This document shows positions 47,018 through 59,157 of a DNA stretch of 64,000 nucleotides, one piece after another. Position 1 is the first letter of the stretch. Every line of letters starts with the position of its first letter. This DNA is from Sclerodactyla briareus (taxonomy: Eukaryota > Echinodermata > Holothuroidea > Dendrochirotida > Sclerodactylidae). Below the pieces are notes generated by a model. That model made no database searches and was not told the DNA's origin. It worked only from the letters and a program-made list of their open reading frames with translations. The stretch spans positions 1-64,000 of the forward strand of contig JAODTK010005567.1 of assembly GCA_026419785.1 (NCBI GenBank). The letters are read 5' to 3'. The translations under genes were made by a program, and so were the position numbers.

Positions 47018-49574
47018 TGATCTGTTATGTTGCTAGCGGAGCCACGAATGTCGGAGGAATGTGGACATGATGCCCAAGGCCGAGGAAACAACGCCGAATC
47101 GCTCAGCCTTGAAAACAGAGATATGGCTTCCGCCAATGTTACTACTAATGCCAAGCTACAAATTGCAACAGAATGTTGTACCTCAAGCATTTCGGAACGG
47201 AGCCCAACCATACCAATCATAGCTGGGCGCTCAGAAATCTGGTTGTCAAGTGTTGCTCCGACAGCATGGTGAACAGACTAAAAAAGTTTGGATAGTGATA
47301 CAGACATATCAGGTATATATAGGATTAGGAGAGCTTTCAAACCCTTTGAAGATGGGCAACATGTATTCATTCACTTATGGTTACTGACCCCCCCCCCCCC
47401 CTCCCTCACACTGTACAGGTCGAACAAACTGCCACAGTGTTCTGTGAAAAAACCAAGGGATAGAGATAAGAACTAGCGTTATTATACCTCTCCTCCTTTC
47501 CATATCACCCATACGGGTACATTGCTATACAACCGACGGTTGAGAATTTCCTATGTTCAATATTGAACTACAATTCAGATAACTCTAAACTCAGTCTCTG
47601 GAAAATATACTTCTGTCTGACAACTACTACCTTACCAGACGAATATTGTGCCTTTTGTTGATGTGTCATGATTAGAATCGATGAGATTGTTTACGACCCC
47701 CGCATCATCATCTACGAATGTTCCTCGCAATACATCTGATGTGTAATTGAAAATGATTGTTCGATTGTGACCCGCAATAATCACAGAGTCTGTCGGAGGC
47801 ATTCTCCTGCCATTTGGATTGAAAAACACTCCTGGATAGTACCGTCTTTAATCGTGTATTACCGTGGACTGCTAGTCATGCGAGTTGTTTGTACAAATCC
47901 CAGTCAGATGTGCACTACACCTAGGTATGAAGACCAACGGGTCACCAATATCGGATTGTAAAAACACAGACATTGTCTCGCACTCCTTCCTCGCTGGGAG
48001 TTTAATCCATATTCCACACACAAGATATATAGGCATCGTCAACGATCAGGAATGTTTGAACGTTGCTATGGATGTTCCTCGAATAGAGGTCCAAATCGTC
48101 TATTTAGTGAATAAAGGTGTTCGATGGAAAAATTATTCACATTTTTGATAGAATTATTAAGACACCTCGAATCGAAACATATGTGGAGGTCAACAGGGTT
48201 ACGACGAAAGAATATGTCTGCCAGTACTCGACCGCTAGTGTCTCAGTCTATATATATGCTTCTCTGGAAGCGGTCGGCAGTAAGATGACGAGCTTCCTCG
48301 CAATTCAATTATTGTATACTTCCGAACTCCTCCTTTCAATTAAATGTTCTCCCATATTTATTCATCCAAGTACCATACCGTTTTGACGGCACGATGAGCA
48401 CTGTTTCGTTTGAAAGTATCGTTGGACCGCAATCAGAATTTTATTTGGTTATCACTGCTCGAGATCAACGTATCGTTGGACATTTATTACTTTGGCCAAC
48501 TGAGTGTTGGATAATCGTTAGATAGGTTCTGCGTCTACGGCGAATCCAAATTACCACATGATTTATTATACACTGAAACGCCACGAGGTAAACAACAGGT
48601 TTAATGGCCTAAACAATCAGCATTTTTTGATCAGCAGATGTTTTGCAAAAGTTTGCTATTTATGTGTAAACCAATCGAGATTGAGCTCTGCGGAATAACT
48701 ATATAACATATGATCGATAACGAAATTTCATGAGAAAAAATTGAAGATTTAAATGTTCATTACGCAGCCAATGAATAACCGGCTGACTAACGAACAATGT
48801 GGAATACACGAAACGTTGGAAAAAGGCAGATATCGATGGAAGCTTGTTTCTGCGAGTTGTTTCACTTATTCTGCCTCTATGACTCTTGCTATTTTCAAGA
48901 AGAAGTGGAACATGGCATGGGAACAACTCTTGAGATACAGGGACAAACCAGTTATTCACCGCTATTCTAGCAGTGGAAGTAACGTTCCTAGGAGACAGTG
49001 TATGAAGACAGAGCGACTAAAACAATAAGGCTTACGAATCGGTAACTTAAAATAGCGAAAAATAGGAACTCAAGCTGATACGGCCGAATGGAACTCATGC
49101 GTTAACCAGCCCTCGAAAGCACTAAAAAATATCATGGCGAATGGCAAACGCAGATGCTCACTGGCATTCTTCTTTCTCGAAAGCCAACGGAATTCCATAT
49201 TTGTCAACGTGGGGTACATCCATGCTTGTAGGCAATTTAGTAGCGTGTTTCCTCCCTATGAAATGGGATACACTATCTTACTTAGAAGGGCATGAGCAAT
49301 CTGCCAATCACTACCTGTGTCGTGTCGAAAAATCCTGATTTCATCAGGAGTCCAGTGCCCCGGCGGTATTATGCTACGGACACTTGAATTTACAGCTACG
49401 GAAATTAATTTACTTTTTTTATTGTACCATACGTACATTCTCTCTCGTTTTATAATTTAGCACCTTTCAGCAATAATGTCCTGAGAGATTAATGAGACCC
49501 ACCTATTCCATCTCTATTCTCCAAATTGGACTTCTACGGCCGTGTTTCGGGAACAAATAGTATAAAATGCAAAA
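47018..49574. other. unassigned sequence
   Basis: No gene recognised. A C run of 13 bases is at 47389-47401. Overlapping frames of 60-91 codons on both strands around 47.6-49.4 kb have no domains. Confidence 0.45.
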
Positions 49575-51740
49575 TTGGATAGGAAACCGATTGAATTCGG
49601 CGAGGTATATGGAGTAAGTATGTTTTTCCTCAACACAAACGCGCAGTGCAATTCTGAGCACTTTGAAAGCACTCCTATTGATCGGCAGAGAGACGTTAAG
49701 TGTTGCGAAAAAGACCAGGATTCGAACAACAACATCAATAATTGGTCGACTTCAGACAACTTACTGTGGGTAGCGCCGATAGGATGTAACGACACCACGA
49801 CAAAGTTCGCTATGCCGGATACAAATGTCTGCTCCAGCCTCACGGTGCTAACTAGGTGTCGTAGAGAAGATATTGTTATTGTCTGTTTGAATGTTATTTA
49901 TCGCTGCCTAATTGTTGCATGCGGGACACAGTGCCAACAGACGAAACCTTTGTCTTGCTTGAATTTGGCAGGAACTCAGTACTACCACAAAACCCACACA
50001 GAATTCCCCGGAGAAATCTCCAGTGTCTACGAGAGAGGTCCGCATATGACAACCTCTCCAAGTTCGACTCTACAGAAAAGTTGAAACCTGCTACTCTTTC
50101 TCCAAGGAACTCAGTACTATCACAAAACCCACAGAGAATTCCCCGGAGGAATCTCTAGTGTTGCAGAGTGGTCCGCATATGACAATTTCCCCAAGTCCGA
50201 CTCTACAGACAAGTTGGAACCTGCTACCCTTTCTCCAAGCCTCACGCTCAGAACAGGCCGAGAGTATAACGATTACCCATTGCCATACCGCTACTGCAAG
50301 TCACCTTTCTCCACAACCCGCTTTATGGGACAGAGGTTCCGAGCTTTCCACATGTATATTTAAATATATGTATACATACCCAAGGCACATTCATAGCGTC
50401 TCCAACCTACCCAAACACGGGAAGAGCTTTCATACCAAACCCGGCCTAATTTTACTCAATTTCAGCCAATCCGAAAGCTTCTTACAAATGTCCTTGCAGC
50501 CAATCAAGCAGCTCGTTATATCACAACAGAGATATCTGCACAATCAGCCCACGAATCAATTACCGGCGTTCGATGGAGCAGTGAGTTACAGGAACGGTAA
50601 GTGTCCGCCGCAATGGCCCGCGGTCCCCGGGTTCAGACCAGGTGTCGTCACAGACACAACCTTTCTCCCCGCTCCTTTCTCGTGTAGGAAAGTGGCTGCA
50701 CGAGTGAAGCTACACTCTCGTCTGTCAGATATGGACGTTGAATGCCGATCCGGGAGCAGGAATTCTCACCCCGTCTCGTTACTTACAGTAGTCGAATGGC
50801 CGGTGTTCTTCCAAAACCGGAACCTCTATACAATTTCCGACTAAGGATATCCTTAGTCAGCTGAAGCACCTTCGGGTAGAAGCATAACACGAAGCGTACA
50901 AGTAAGTAAAAAAGGCGTTCAATCCGTTTTCCGACACCAGCTTTCACCAACGAAGCTTCCTTTCCCTGCGTAACAACCTTCGTCCACTTTTACAATCAAC
51001 CAGATCAGTTGTTACCCCTTCGTAATTGCCAGTCTGTTCACTTGAACACACATTCATTTTTGCTCCATTTACGACACACACAACATAAAAACACACAACC
51101 GACGGCTGCAGATCATGGAGACCCTGATCGCGTCGGTTCCGTCAACCCCAGAGCATTTCAATGCAGACACAGTGACACCTGTGGGAAAACACACTCTGAA
51201 GAGTACCCGGTCGTGTCCAACGTCTCATACCAGAAGGTCCGTAGCCCTTGCAGGAGAAGAGCAGCCTTTTAACGAGGAGCTGGAGAAACCCGACCGTCAG
51301 AGGTAATACATCCACAACTACCTACCTACAAGATATAGAGGGGAGATACAAAAGTCTTGGGACTCATCACTCCGTCTGGCAAAACTCCACCTGTGTAGAT
51401 CCTGGCGCGGAGACCTCTCCCGTCAGGCTAAGAGGGTACGAACCCTCTTCCAGAAGAATTATACCAGGGGCTCAACAGGCCTACAAGGACAGCGTAGAGT
51501 CCAGTCGCCTACTGCAGAAGCTATTACGAACATTCAAAGAAAAGACGGAACAGGCAGTCGACTTTCTCAGAAGTCGAGCAGGAGGCACAAGCCTTCAAAC
51601 CCAAACCTCTGGCGCCAGACTTTTTCTGTGAATATACGGCGCTTTTCAGGGCCAACAGAAAGAGTTGCAGCAACCCAGTGTCTCTCTCAAACAAGCCTGT
51701 GTCTGTGTTCACACGGCCCCGTCTAGCACAACGAGTGTGT
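49575..51740 (+). other. open, GC-richer region upstream of the Penelope-like relic
   Basis: Several long plus-strand frames succeed one another: 169 codons at 49575-50084, 228 codons at 50158-50844 (the longest in the window), 87 codons at 51009 and 127 codons at 51248-51631. No domain is recognisable in any of them. Base composition is richer in C than the flanks. They may be remains of the N-terminal or gag-like part of the retroelement that follows, but this is only inferred from position and strand. Confidence 0.3.
49971..50240 (+). repeat. 135-bp tandem duplication, two units
   Basis: The block beginning ggaactcagtacta occurs at 49971 and again at 50106, offset 135 bases. Both units contain cacaaaaccca, gaattccccgga, gtccgcatatgacaa, cgactctacag and gaaacctgctac or gaacctgctac, ending ctttctccaag. 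The offset is exactly 45 codons, so a reading frame is preserved across the junction. The units differ at roughly a dozen positions. Confidence 0.9.
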
Positions 51741-51796
51741 TTGCACAGTTGGTAGAGCGTCGGAGACCGGGGTTCGATATCCCGGTCAGGTAATAC
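51740..51796 (+). repeat. tRNA-like fragment
   Basis: A short segment with an A-box-like cacagttggtagagc and a B-box-like ggggttcgatatccc. The latter is flanked by pairing arms gaccggg and cccggtc that mimic a T arm. There is no complete cloverleaf, since the D arm and acceptor stem are not matched, so this is a tRNA or SINE head relic and not a gene. Confidence 0.5.
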
Positions 51797-51861
51797 CAAA
51801 GACTTAAAAATGGTATCTGTTGCCCTCCCGCTGCAAGCTCAGCTCCTTGCTGGCCTTTTGA

Positions 51862-54060
51862 ATGGAACGTTCCTCTGCTTGGCAAGTATACCATAATAAG
51901 AGGACCAAAAATAACAAGGCTGGTAAAATCAATAAATATAAACGTATCGTTATCAACCTCTCAGGGAGACCGCCGCTATACATATTCACTGCCAAAAACC
52001 TGCAAAACGAGACAAATAAACTTAAAGAGTGCGTCAAAAACCTATCCGACAGCCCTCTTCCAAACATAGAGGTCATCGCCCCAGGCAAGAGGAAGTTCGT
52101 CATAGCACCAAATAAACCGAAGCGCCTCACGTTCTCCTTTCCATGAAGGAACTCACAAGAACAATGCGCCTTCGATTTGTCATGCAACATAAAAGGCAGC
52201 GAACACAAATATTTCCTGGACGACTACATAGAGGCGACGGAGGCTGAGATGGCTAGCATTCCTATCAAAACTGCACAAAACAATACCACCAGAGCAGCGC
52301 AATCGCATTGAATACTATTATGAACGATCGTTCCGTTGTGGTAAAGCCCTTCGACCAAGCACCCCCAGCTAACTCAAAGTCTGCAGGCAGATCTTTAATA
52401 GGCAGCGGGAACGGGTCACCAACGGAGCCAATCTCAGAATTTGTGGATTTTTTCCTCCTTCTAATAGTAGTGAGGCAAGAGACATATTATGTGAAAAAAC
52501 AAAAACAAAATTCACAATCTACACTATCAGTCCGGGAGATTCTCCCAAACGGGAGAATCTATTTATTCTCCGAACAGGAGAATCTGTATGCAAATAAAGT
52601 AAACACGCCATGCTGATAGAATGACGGCCAGTCGTTCCGATAGCGGTCTTGCCCGTGTTTAAGAAAAAAACAGAACCCAGTGAAAGCGAGTCAGCCCAGA
52701 ACTTTTCGTATTAGGCGCGTAGAATAATTGTATTAATAAGTAGACTTCACCTACGGGTTTACATGTAGCTACCCTTCTTGAAAGGCCTCACGCCTTCACG
52801 AGTCGATTCACAAGGGTTTGCTAAGAGTGTAAAATACAACCTTCGCTACGGCCCTTCACAAGGCAACCAATGATGCCTAGTGTGATCACACACACACCAC
52901 TGACAGACCGGTTCGAAAGGGTTATTACTGCCGTTTGAATCTGCCTCGCTCAGTGCATTGGCCGCAACGGTCATTGTGTGCACCGCTGTCCTGTGAGAGC
53001 GAGCTATGTAGAAGCCCACGCACTGCAACGGTAGAATTTGCCACGCCTGTGCCCGCTCGACGGGTTTAGATAATAACTATTCCTCTAGGTTTTCTCCGAA
53101 CGACATTGTGTCACTATAGTTCATACCACAGCTTTTTGGTAGCCGATTTAATAACACCATATTGGGTATATTTTCAACTTTCTTCTACGTAACTGGTTTT
53201 CAGACGGTTTACACCATTTTGAACCTTATTTACTCCTGAATATGCAAACTTTGCATTGTGGGTCGAAATTCAGAATCCCGGATGTCAATTCTCCCAAACA
53301 GGAGATATTGGTATTCTCCCGAACCAGATCGCCCGTGCTACTTTGCTATAGTTGAAATAACCTTATCGCTACTCGGGATGTATATCAATGTAATCCACAC
53401 GCACATTAACACAATGCCAGATGCCTTAGATAACGCACCTGAGAACTATTACAATAACCGAAAAATCGTCCATATCATGGCAAACCACTGATTCTCTCTC
53501 TCGTCGCGCAGCTGCTCCGATTTCAATGGCCACGTTTACTCGCCAAAATAATAGTTGTGCATGGCAGTGCATCCCCTTTTAGATTAGGCGGCTTTCAAGA
53601 GACCTCAATCATCCAATCTGAACCAAACATCCTGCAAGATACAGGCTCAGGTACAGAGATTACCTACCTCTGTTTAAACCGGTGGACAATAAAGATGAAT
53701 TCAACTGCATGGTGGAATGTATCAATCAACGCATTACACTCACTCCTCAAGTTCACAGCAGAATTTGATTTGATACTGAAGTCACATCCTCTCGATCTTC
53801 GATTTTCAATGGAGTCAAATTTCCTCAAAACGGCCTTTTTGATACAAATATCTATACCGAGCCTACGAAAAACCTACCAATACTTAGATGTACTCGGCTC
53901 ATCAGCCACTTTTATTGCTTCATCAAAGCGGTATTTCTGAAGGTATGCAGCCTTTTCAACAATGAGGTGGACTTCATCGAGAAAAAACAATTTTTCACCG
54001 AAAGCAACTTCTCTAAACTCTTTCTGCTCTGTAATTAACTACACACAAGGAGAGGTGGCG
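51862..54060 (+). mobile_element. Penelope-like retroelement, decayed reverse transcriptase
   Basis: Broken plus-strand frames carry motifs in the order expected of Penelope-like elements: KRIVINLSGRP at about 51942; DYIEATEAEMASIP with NNTTRAAQ at about 52221; NDRSVVVKPFDQA at 52323, a version of the usual VIKPADKG block; then AGRSLIGSGNGSPTEPISEF with VD at 52383. Further on are NCMVECIN and LLKFTAEFDL near 53700-53770, LDLRFSMESNFLKTA near 53800, YQYLD at 53880 and NEVDFIEKKQFF near 53965. Part of the palm domain between 52.6 and 53.5 kb is deleted or unreadable. No GIY-YIG endonuclease was recognised. Many frameshifts make it inactive. The element would have encoded a telomerase-related reverse transcriptase. 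Confidence 0.72.
52537..52583. other. two adjacent mini-hairpins
   Basis: The first is a perfect 10-bp stem (agattctccc, loop aaac, gggagaatct) at 52537-52560. The second, at 52565-52583, is a 7-bp stem (attctcc, ggagaat) of the same sequence type. A degraded third and fourth copy of the word (ttctcccaaacaggaga, ttctcccgaac) lie at about 53289-53323. They sit inside the Penelope-like relic. Confidence 0.75.
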
Positions 54061-57057
54061 TCCGTGTCCAATGCTATCCGAGCAGGAGAACAGCGCTAAT
54101 ATGCGAAGCGTTCACAAATGGCACTGAAACAACCACCCCGGTGTGCTGAAAAAAAAAGGAACCACAAAAGGACCTGGTGCATATAGGCGATTTCGACTCG
54201 GCACCCCTCGTATGACCGTCTTTAGGGCCTATTACAAAAAAAAAAAATGGAGAGGACAAATGAGAACTGAGCGTACCGTTGTTCACTATCAGTGAAAATG
54301 GACTTAGTATAGTCGAATGTTATACCACGCTTTCTCAAAAAAGTACGACAACAGTCGCGTTTCGTATAATTAATCACTCTATACGACCTCGCGTTCTTCG
54401 AGACCAGCTCATGGAACCCACAATCGATATGGTGGACAGGTCTGTGTGAGAAGTATATTAGGGTTCCCGGCAGCCGCAACGTGAACTCTTTTCAATTCCG
54501 ATTTTGATGGCACATTCGGATATCAATCCGCCCTGATTTTGATTGTGCCTCCCTCAAAGAGGCCGCAGGGCCTATTGGAACATTTTACTCAAAAGATCCA
54601 TTACTTCCACTATGGTTGTGAATTGTATGCCTTACATATGAAAGGGTTTGCCATACAGACTTTCAATTCCAAAATGAGATTAAATTGTGAACACATTTTC
54701 GGACCCCTGGTCCTTCGTCAGGAACTACTGGGCAATAATGAACGAACACTCCATTTTCTGTTAAAATCAAATGCCCTTAGAACCCCCATATCACTTATCC
54801 ATACCGGGGGATGTAGTACCAAATTTTGGGATCCGTTCCGACTCTCTGAGAACCTTTCGCTCAGGTCCGGGACATCCGAGTGGACAATAACAAACCCCTT
54901 AGACAAAATGAGATCACCCCAACCTCATCTCCCAGGCCACTCAAAACAGTCTCCGGTGACACCTTCCTCGCTACATGATTACCCAGCGATAGCCAGCGTA
55001 GACGCCGAGTAGAAGTAAATTGGACTAAACGGATTAGGTCACACTCCATGGCCAAATAAGGATGTGGGGGGGTTTTTTTTCGTAAAAGATATACCTCCAC
55101 GTATCTCTCAAGAGGTAACCCTCTCAACTAACAGAGGAATCAGCGTATTACATCGATTGATTATAGAAACACCCTAAGACGAAGAATGTGTACAACATGA
55201 GCAGGCGTTTGAAGGCGCATTTAAACAACGTCGTCAGGCAGGCCACTCCACTCTCAATGCATGCCGCGTTGAAATCAGAATGGCTCGTTTTGCGGGAAAA
55301 ATGCTCATCCAAGTCTCTCGTGCACGAAGCCACAGTACACTGCGCGGGTGAATCAAAGGGGCACTTTGGATTGGTGGGGTGAGAGTTAAGTTTAAGGGCC
55401 ACTGCATAACAACCACACTAAATCTTTCAGGCACGTATGTATTCAAACGACACCCGGAGATTTTCGGAACCAGAATTTGAAGACTTCATTGCGGGGTGGT
55501 CACTGGCCGGTTATATGGTTGGTTTAATATATGCCAGATAGTGTACGTTATGTAGGAAGGACCATCGCTGTTTCTCACTCTTCAAAAGAACTACCGTCAT
55601 TGCGGGGTTGGAGAGGAAAGGTGCGAATATTGAAATGGTGGTATACATGCATGATCGCCTTTTGTGATGTGCATCTTGTTATATTAAGTTGTGAAACCAT
55701 ATAAGTGTGACGAGGACTTCCCAGCCATGCTACTACGACAGGGAGTTAATGGCATTTTGTAGAGTGACTATTAGTTGTAATAGTTATAACTGGACCATTT
55801 TACTGATCCATAATTTAATCCCCACCGAAGTTTGCCCCTCCCAACTCTTCACGTGTGGTTAAAGGCCTGCCTCTCCACACGATGCTTTTTTGTCTGGGGA
55901 GGGCAATCAGTTTGCTTTAATAATACAGAGATATGTCGCTGTAAGCTTGGCAAGGGGAGAATATGCTGAAGATGGTTGGGGTGAGAGGATGCCTTACCTA
56001 AAAAGATTGCCTCATCCTCACCTAATGATAGGTTCTATTTCCATTCAATACATTACCATGTTGTGATGTTAAGAACGAACTTAAATATTACATTAAAACT
56101 ATTTTTTTAGGTGTTGTAAAACGCAAACAATCAAATTTGTGATTTTCTCCCGTGGAAAGTAAATGTTAAACTGACGTTACATTGTCAGCCAAAAAAATCA
56201 TTAGAGTTATAAAAACAGAAACTAAATCGGCTTGGTTGTGATTTTCTTACATGTACTGTAACGTAATGAAAGACAAGCTACATATTTTTACTGGTGCGCC
56301 ACAATGGCAATTTTGTTAAGCATTTAAGTGACTCCACACCAAAGTTTTATAGCGTAGGCATAGATTGTATGTAGGCTTTCAACGGTGGTCACTCATTGAA
56401 CTGACTGCAAAAAAAACCAAACCCTAATCCTGTTTTCACAATTGCCAGTGATGTGAGAACACTATGGCCAGTAACAACCTTATGCAAGCTACAAGGCCTC
56501 GCCATTCATTTACTCACAACTTCATATTCTATCACACACTTAGAATAATATAGCCAAGTAAGGCCTTCGCGAATGAGAATTGGCTGGATAGGGTTTAGGA
56601 CTACTTTTTCTCGCGGTGACTGTGTAACCGTAATTGGTAGATTGTAATGTGAATTTTTATGTCGCCTAGGCTAGGCGGCAAGCTGAGGGCCTACCGTTAG
56701 GCTAACCTAAGCCTAAGGTCGGGGCCGGCACTCCAGCCTACTGGGATAGGTAACCACCGTAATTTAACGCCTTCACTATTACCGCTTTATAGTCCGAGAA
56801 CTTCGTTCTGTTGACCCGTGCGGTATTGTAACATGTCTGGTAATTCAATCCAATTCAATGAACGCCTCCCGCATGTAAATAACACAGCGCAAGTCATGCA
56901 TGCATAGCATGCGCCCACCTACGATGTGCGTGGAAGCCTAACGACTGTGGCAAATTGTGCCCGTCGACTTGTGTTGTTGTTATTGTTATTGTTACTGTTG
57001 TTTGTTGTGTTGTTGTTATTGTTGTTGTTGTTTTCGTCAATATGACCTCGAGTCTTA
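54061..57057. other. unassigned sequence, open frames to 55.4 kb
   Basis: Plus-strand frames of 157 codons (54539-55012) and 64 codons (55188-55382), with partly open minus-strand frames, have no recognised domain. They may belong to the C-terminal part of the preceding retroelement or to another relic. From 55.5 to 56.9 kb nothing was recognised. A TTG-rich stretch lies at 56966-57031. Confidence 0.35.
56966..57031. repeat. (TTG/TTA)n microsatellite
   Basis: Imperfect trinucleotide repeat of gttgtt and gttatt words, about 65 bases, ending just before the tandem repeat at 57058. Confidence 0.85.
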
Positions 57058-57241
57058 GGTTATAATGACGTCAGAACGATTACGTAATCGCCCGAAAAAC
57101 CGGGTCATAGGTTTTTTTTTATTTAAAAAAAAAAAAAAATGTTTTGGGGGGACCGTCAGATGATTACGTAATCGCCCGAAAAACCGGGTCATCGGTTAGT
57201 ATAAATGACGTCAGAACGATTACGTAATCGCCCGAAAATCC
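57058..57241. repeat. three short tandem units with CRE and TTACGTAA palindromes
   Basis: Units of about 55 bases begin at about 57058, 57148 and 57194. Each has gattacgtaatcgcccgaaaa, a 12-bp perfect palindrome followed by cccgaaaa, and two of them continue with accgggtcat. Units 1 and 3 also contain TGACGTCA at 57066-57073 and 57206-57213. Unit 2 has a degraded form. The first two units are separated by a T/A tract and a G run (57111-57150). TTACGTAA lies at 57080, 57164 and 57220. Both palindromes are known bZIP-factor binding sequences. A regulatory role is inference. Confidence 0.85.
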
Positions 57242-58668
57242 TCAATTTCGGCCACAATAATAAAGCGCCCTGCAGGAAATTGTTCATGATTTCTTAGTCT
57301 CTTAAAAATATAGCAAGGTATTCCATGCGTTCAACGCCATCGGGGCAGCTGTTGTGTGTAAAACGAAGATACATGGCGTTTCTAACCATTACGTCGACTC
57401 AGGCTACTAACCAATTAGAAGTGTTCCATCAAGCTTTCGGTGTGTTGTTGCAACCTACGGTTGGATTCCGGGAACTTGCGTCGTTCGAGTTAATCCAAGT
57501 GAGGGTAGTATGAGTAGACATTGAAAAAATCGTTTCAACTGTTATTAGTTACGTTTAACAACAAAAGGTCAATGTACTCCGTATAACATAATACATTAAT
57601 GTGAACTTATCGTGTTTTGTCAAAGCTTTCTAGATCTACCTGTGGCGATGAGGAATACGACTTCTTACGAGGAACGTTTCCACCATGTAGAATTCCCCTT
57701 TTTTTATAGCCCTAGAGTCGAGCTCTTATTATGCTTGCGAGGACGTGATAGAACACCACACGCTATAAGCTTTGCAATTTACGATTCAGCACAAAGAATT
57801 AATCCCCAAACCCCAAACCTTGTGTTTAACACTCATATAGGATTCAGAGAACATAATGAAATATGTAATTCTCTCCCGAGAAAAATTCCACAGATCATGA
57901 AGTTAGAGTTACTACAAAAGAAACTTACACACACAAATATAAATACACTGTCATGGAGCGTGAATTTCTCTTACCCTACTTTGGCAAGATACAAACCGCT
58001 TCATTATTGCGTAGTGAACATCCTGGCACGACTCACCTACATGCATTCTACCATGTCTTTCCTGTCACAACCTATTACTCTGGCAAATGTCATCCGTTCT
58101 CACCACTACCCCTATGCACTATGCAAAACACCTGCAGGGCTGACGACAAAACTACTACATCGATTTTGATAGCTGACATGTGACCACCATTAAAACATCG
58201 ACCTTGAGAGTCGGTTTAGGAGGAAACAGTGATCGCCCACATAAAATTTGATTGCGGCAGTCCATGGAAAACTCGCCTCTGTTCTCATAGCTGACAGTTT
58301 ATAAGAGGTCTCTTCCAGGGACTATTCTCACTAAATATACAATAGTTTTAGCCAAATAGATATTCAACTAGCCAGCCATTGGCCACAGGAAGCCTGAATG
58401 CGCAGTCCGCAGATATCGAAAACATAGGAATGACAAAAGGAGCCATCCACAGGTCTGCAGGCGCAAATAGCTGCGTTGGGAATCGATCAGTGAGCGGTTT
58501 CTGTGGACTGCGCTGACCCCGCGGATGGTTCCATGGAGCGCCGATGAGTAATTCACACCATCTGGGCAGCGTGTCTATACTGGAAGGAACGGCGTAATGA
58601 TTCTCCCAACAGGGGTTCGGAAGGGGCAAATTTCTAGACGAGTGACACGCAGCGAGTGCACCTCGCCC
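57242..58668. other. unassigned sequence with an open 185-codon frame
   Basis: A plus-strand frame of 185 codons at 57612-58169 is among the longest in the window. It contains no recognised domain. Another plus frame (76 codons at 57953-58183) overlaps it. There is no evidence for splice sites or homology, so I do not call it a gene, although it is longer than most chance frames at this AT content. Confidence 0.3.
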
Positions 58669-58720
58669 CAGTGGCGTAGCCAGTGAGGAATAACTTCCCC
58701 GACTGGGAAAGCTGGCTACG
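58669..58720 (+). other. CAGTGGCG end with 9-bp hairpin
   Basis: The end-like word cagtggcgtagccag is followed by a hairpin in which cgtagccag (58675-58683) pairs with ctggctacg (58712-58720). No second end was found nearby, so this is a solo fragment of a G-rich element family. Confidence 0.45.
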
Positions 58721-58915
58721 AGCTGCCTCGCCCTACCTCTCTATCACAATCTACATTCTCACATGGGGAAGAGGATGTGCACACTATTCACTCCCCCCTC
58801 GCTGATTTTAACATTTAAAACCCACTGCGTACATGGCTTTGCTGTGCCTTTGACTCAGTCTCATATAAAGTGAGAGAATGAAGTATGGATTGATAGGGAT
58901 TGGCAGGTATGGAAA

Positions 58916-59155
58916 GGTAAAGTTCCCGTAGCTTTTCAGCCGTTGGGGCAGTGGCTTCTAGAGCCCACCTGTCCTTTAGAGTGGCACGGCAAATGGAGTG
59001 CGGTGCCAATCTCCTCTCCCTCGTCGCCTGTCCTACCCTGGAATAATTCCAGGTACCCTTCACTGCTGGGTGAACAGACGGAATTTTCCAGTCACGAGTC
59101 CAATTGGGAATTGAACCCGCGACCTTCAGCGTTCCAGGCGAGTGCGCTAACTGAA
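58916..59155 (-). repeat. tRNA-derived SINE, third family
   Basis: On the minus strand the head contains agttagcgcactcgcctgg (A box) and gcgggttcaattccc (B box) about 35 bases apart, a good Pol III promoter. A body of about 190 bases unlike the main SINE family follows, including ggtgggctctagaagccac and ggctgaaaagctacggg. The 141-codon minus-strand frame over this stretch is a by-product. The 3' boundary is approximate. Confidence 0.65.
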
Positions 59156-59157
59156 TA

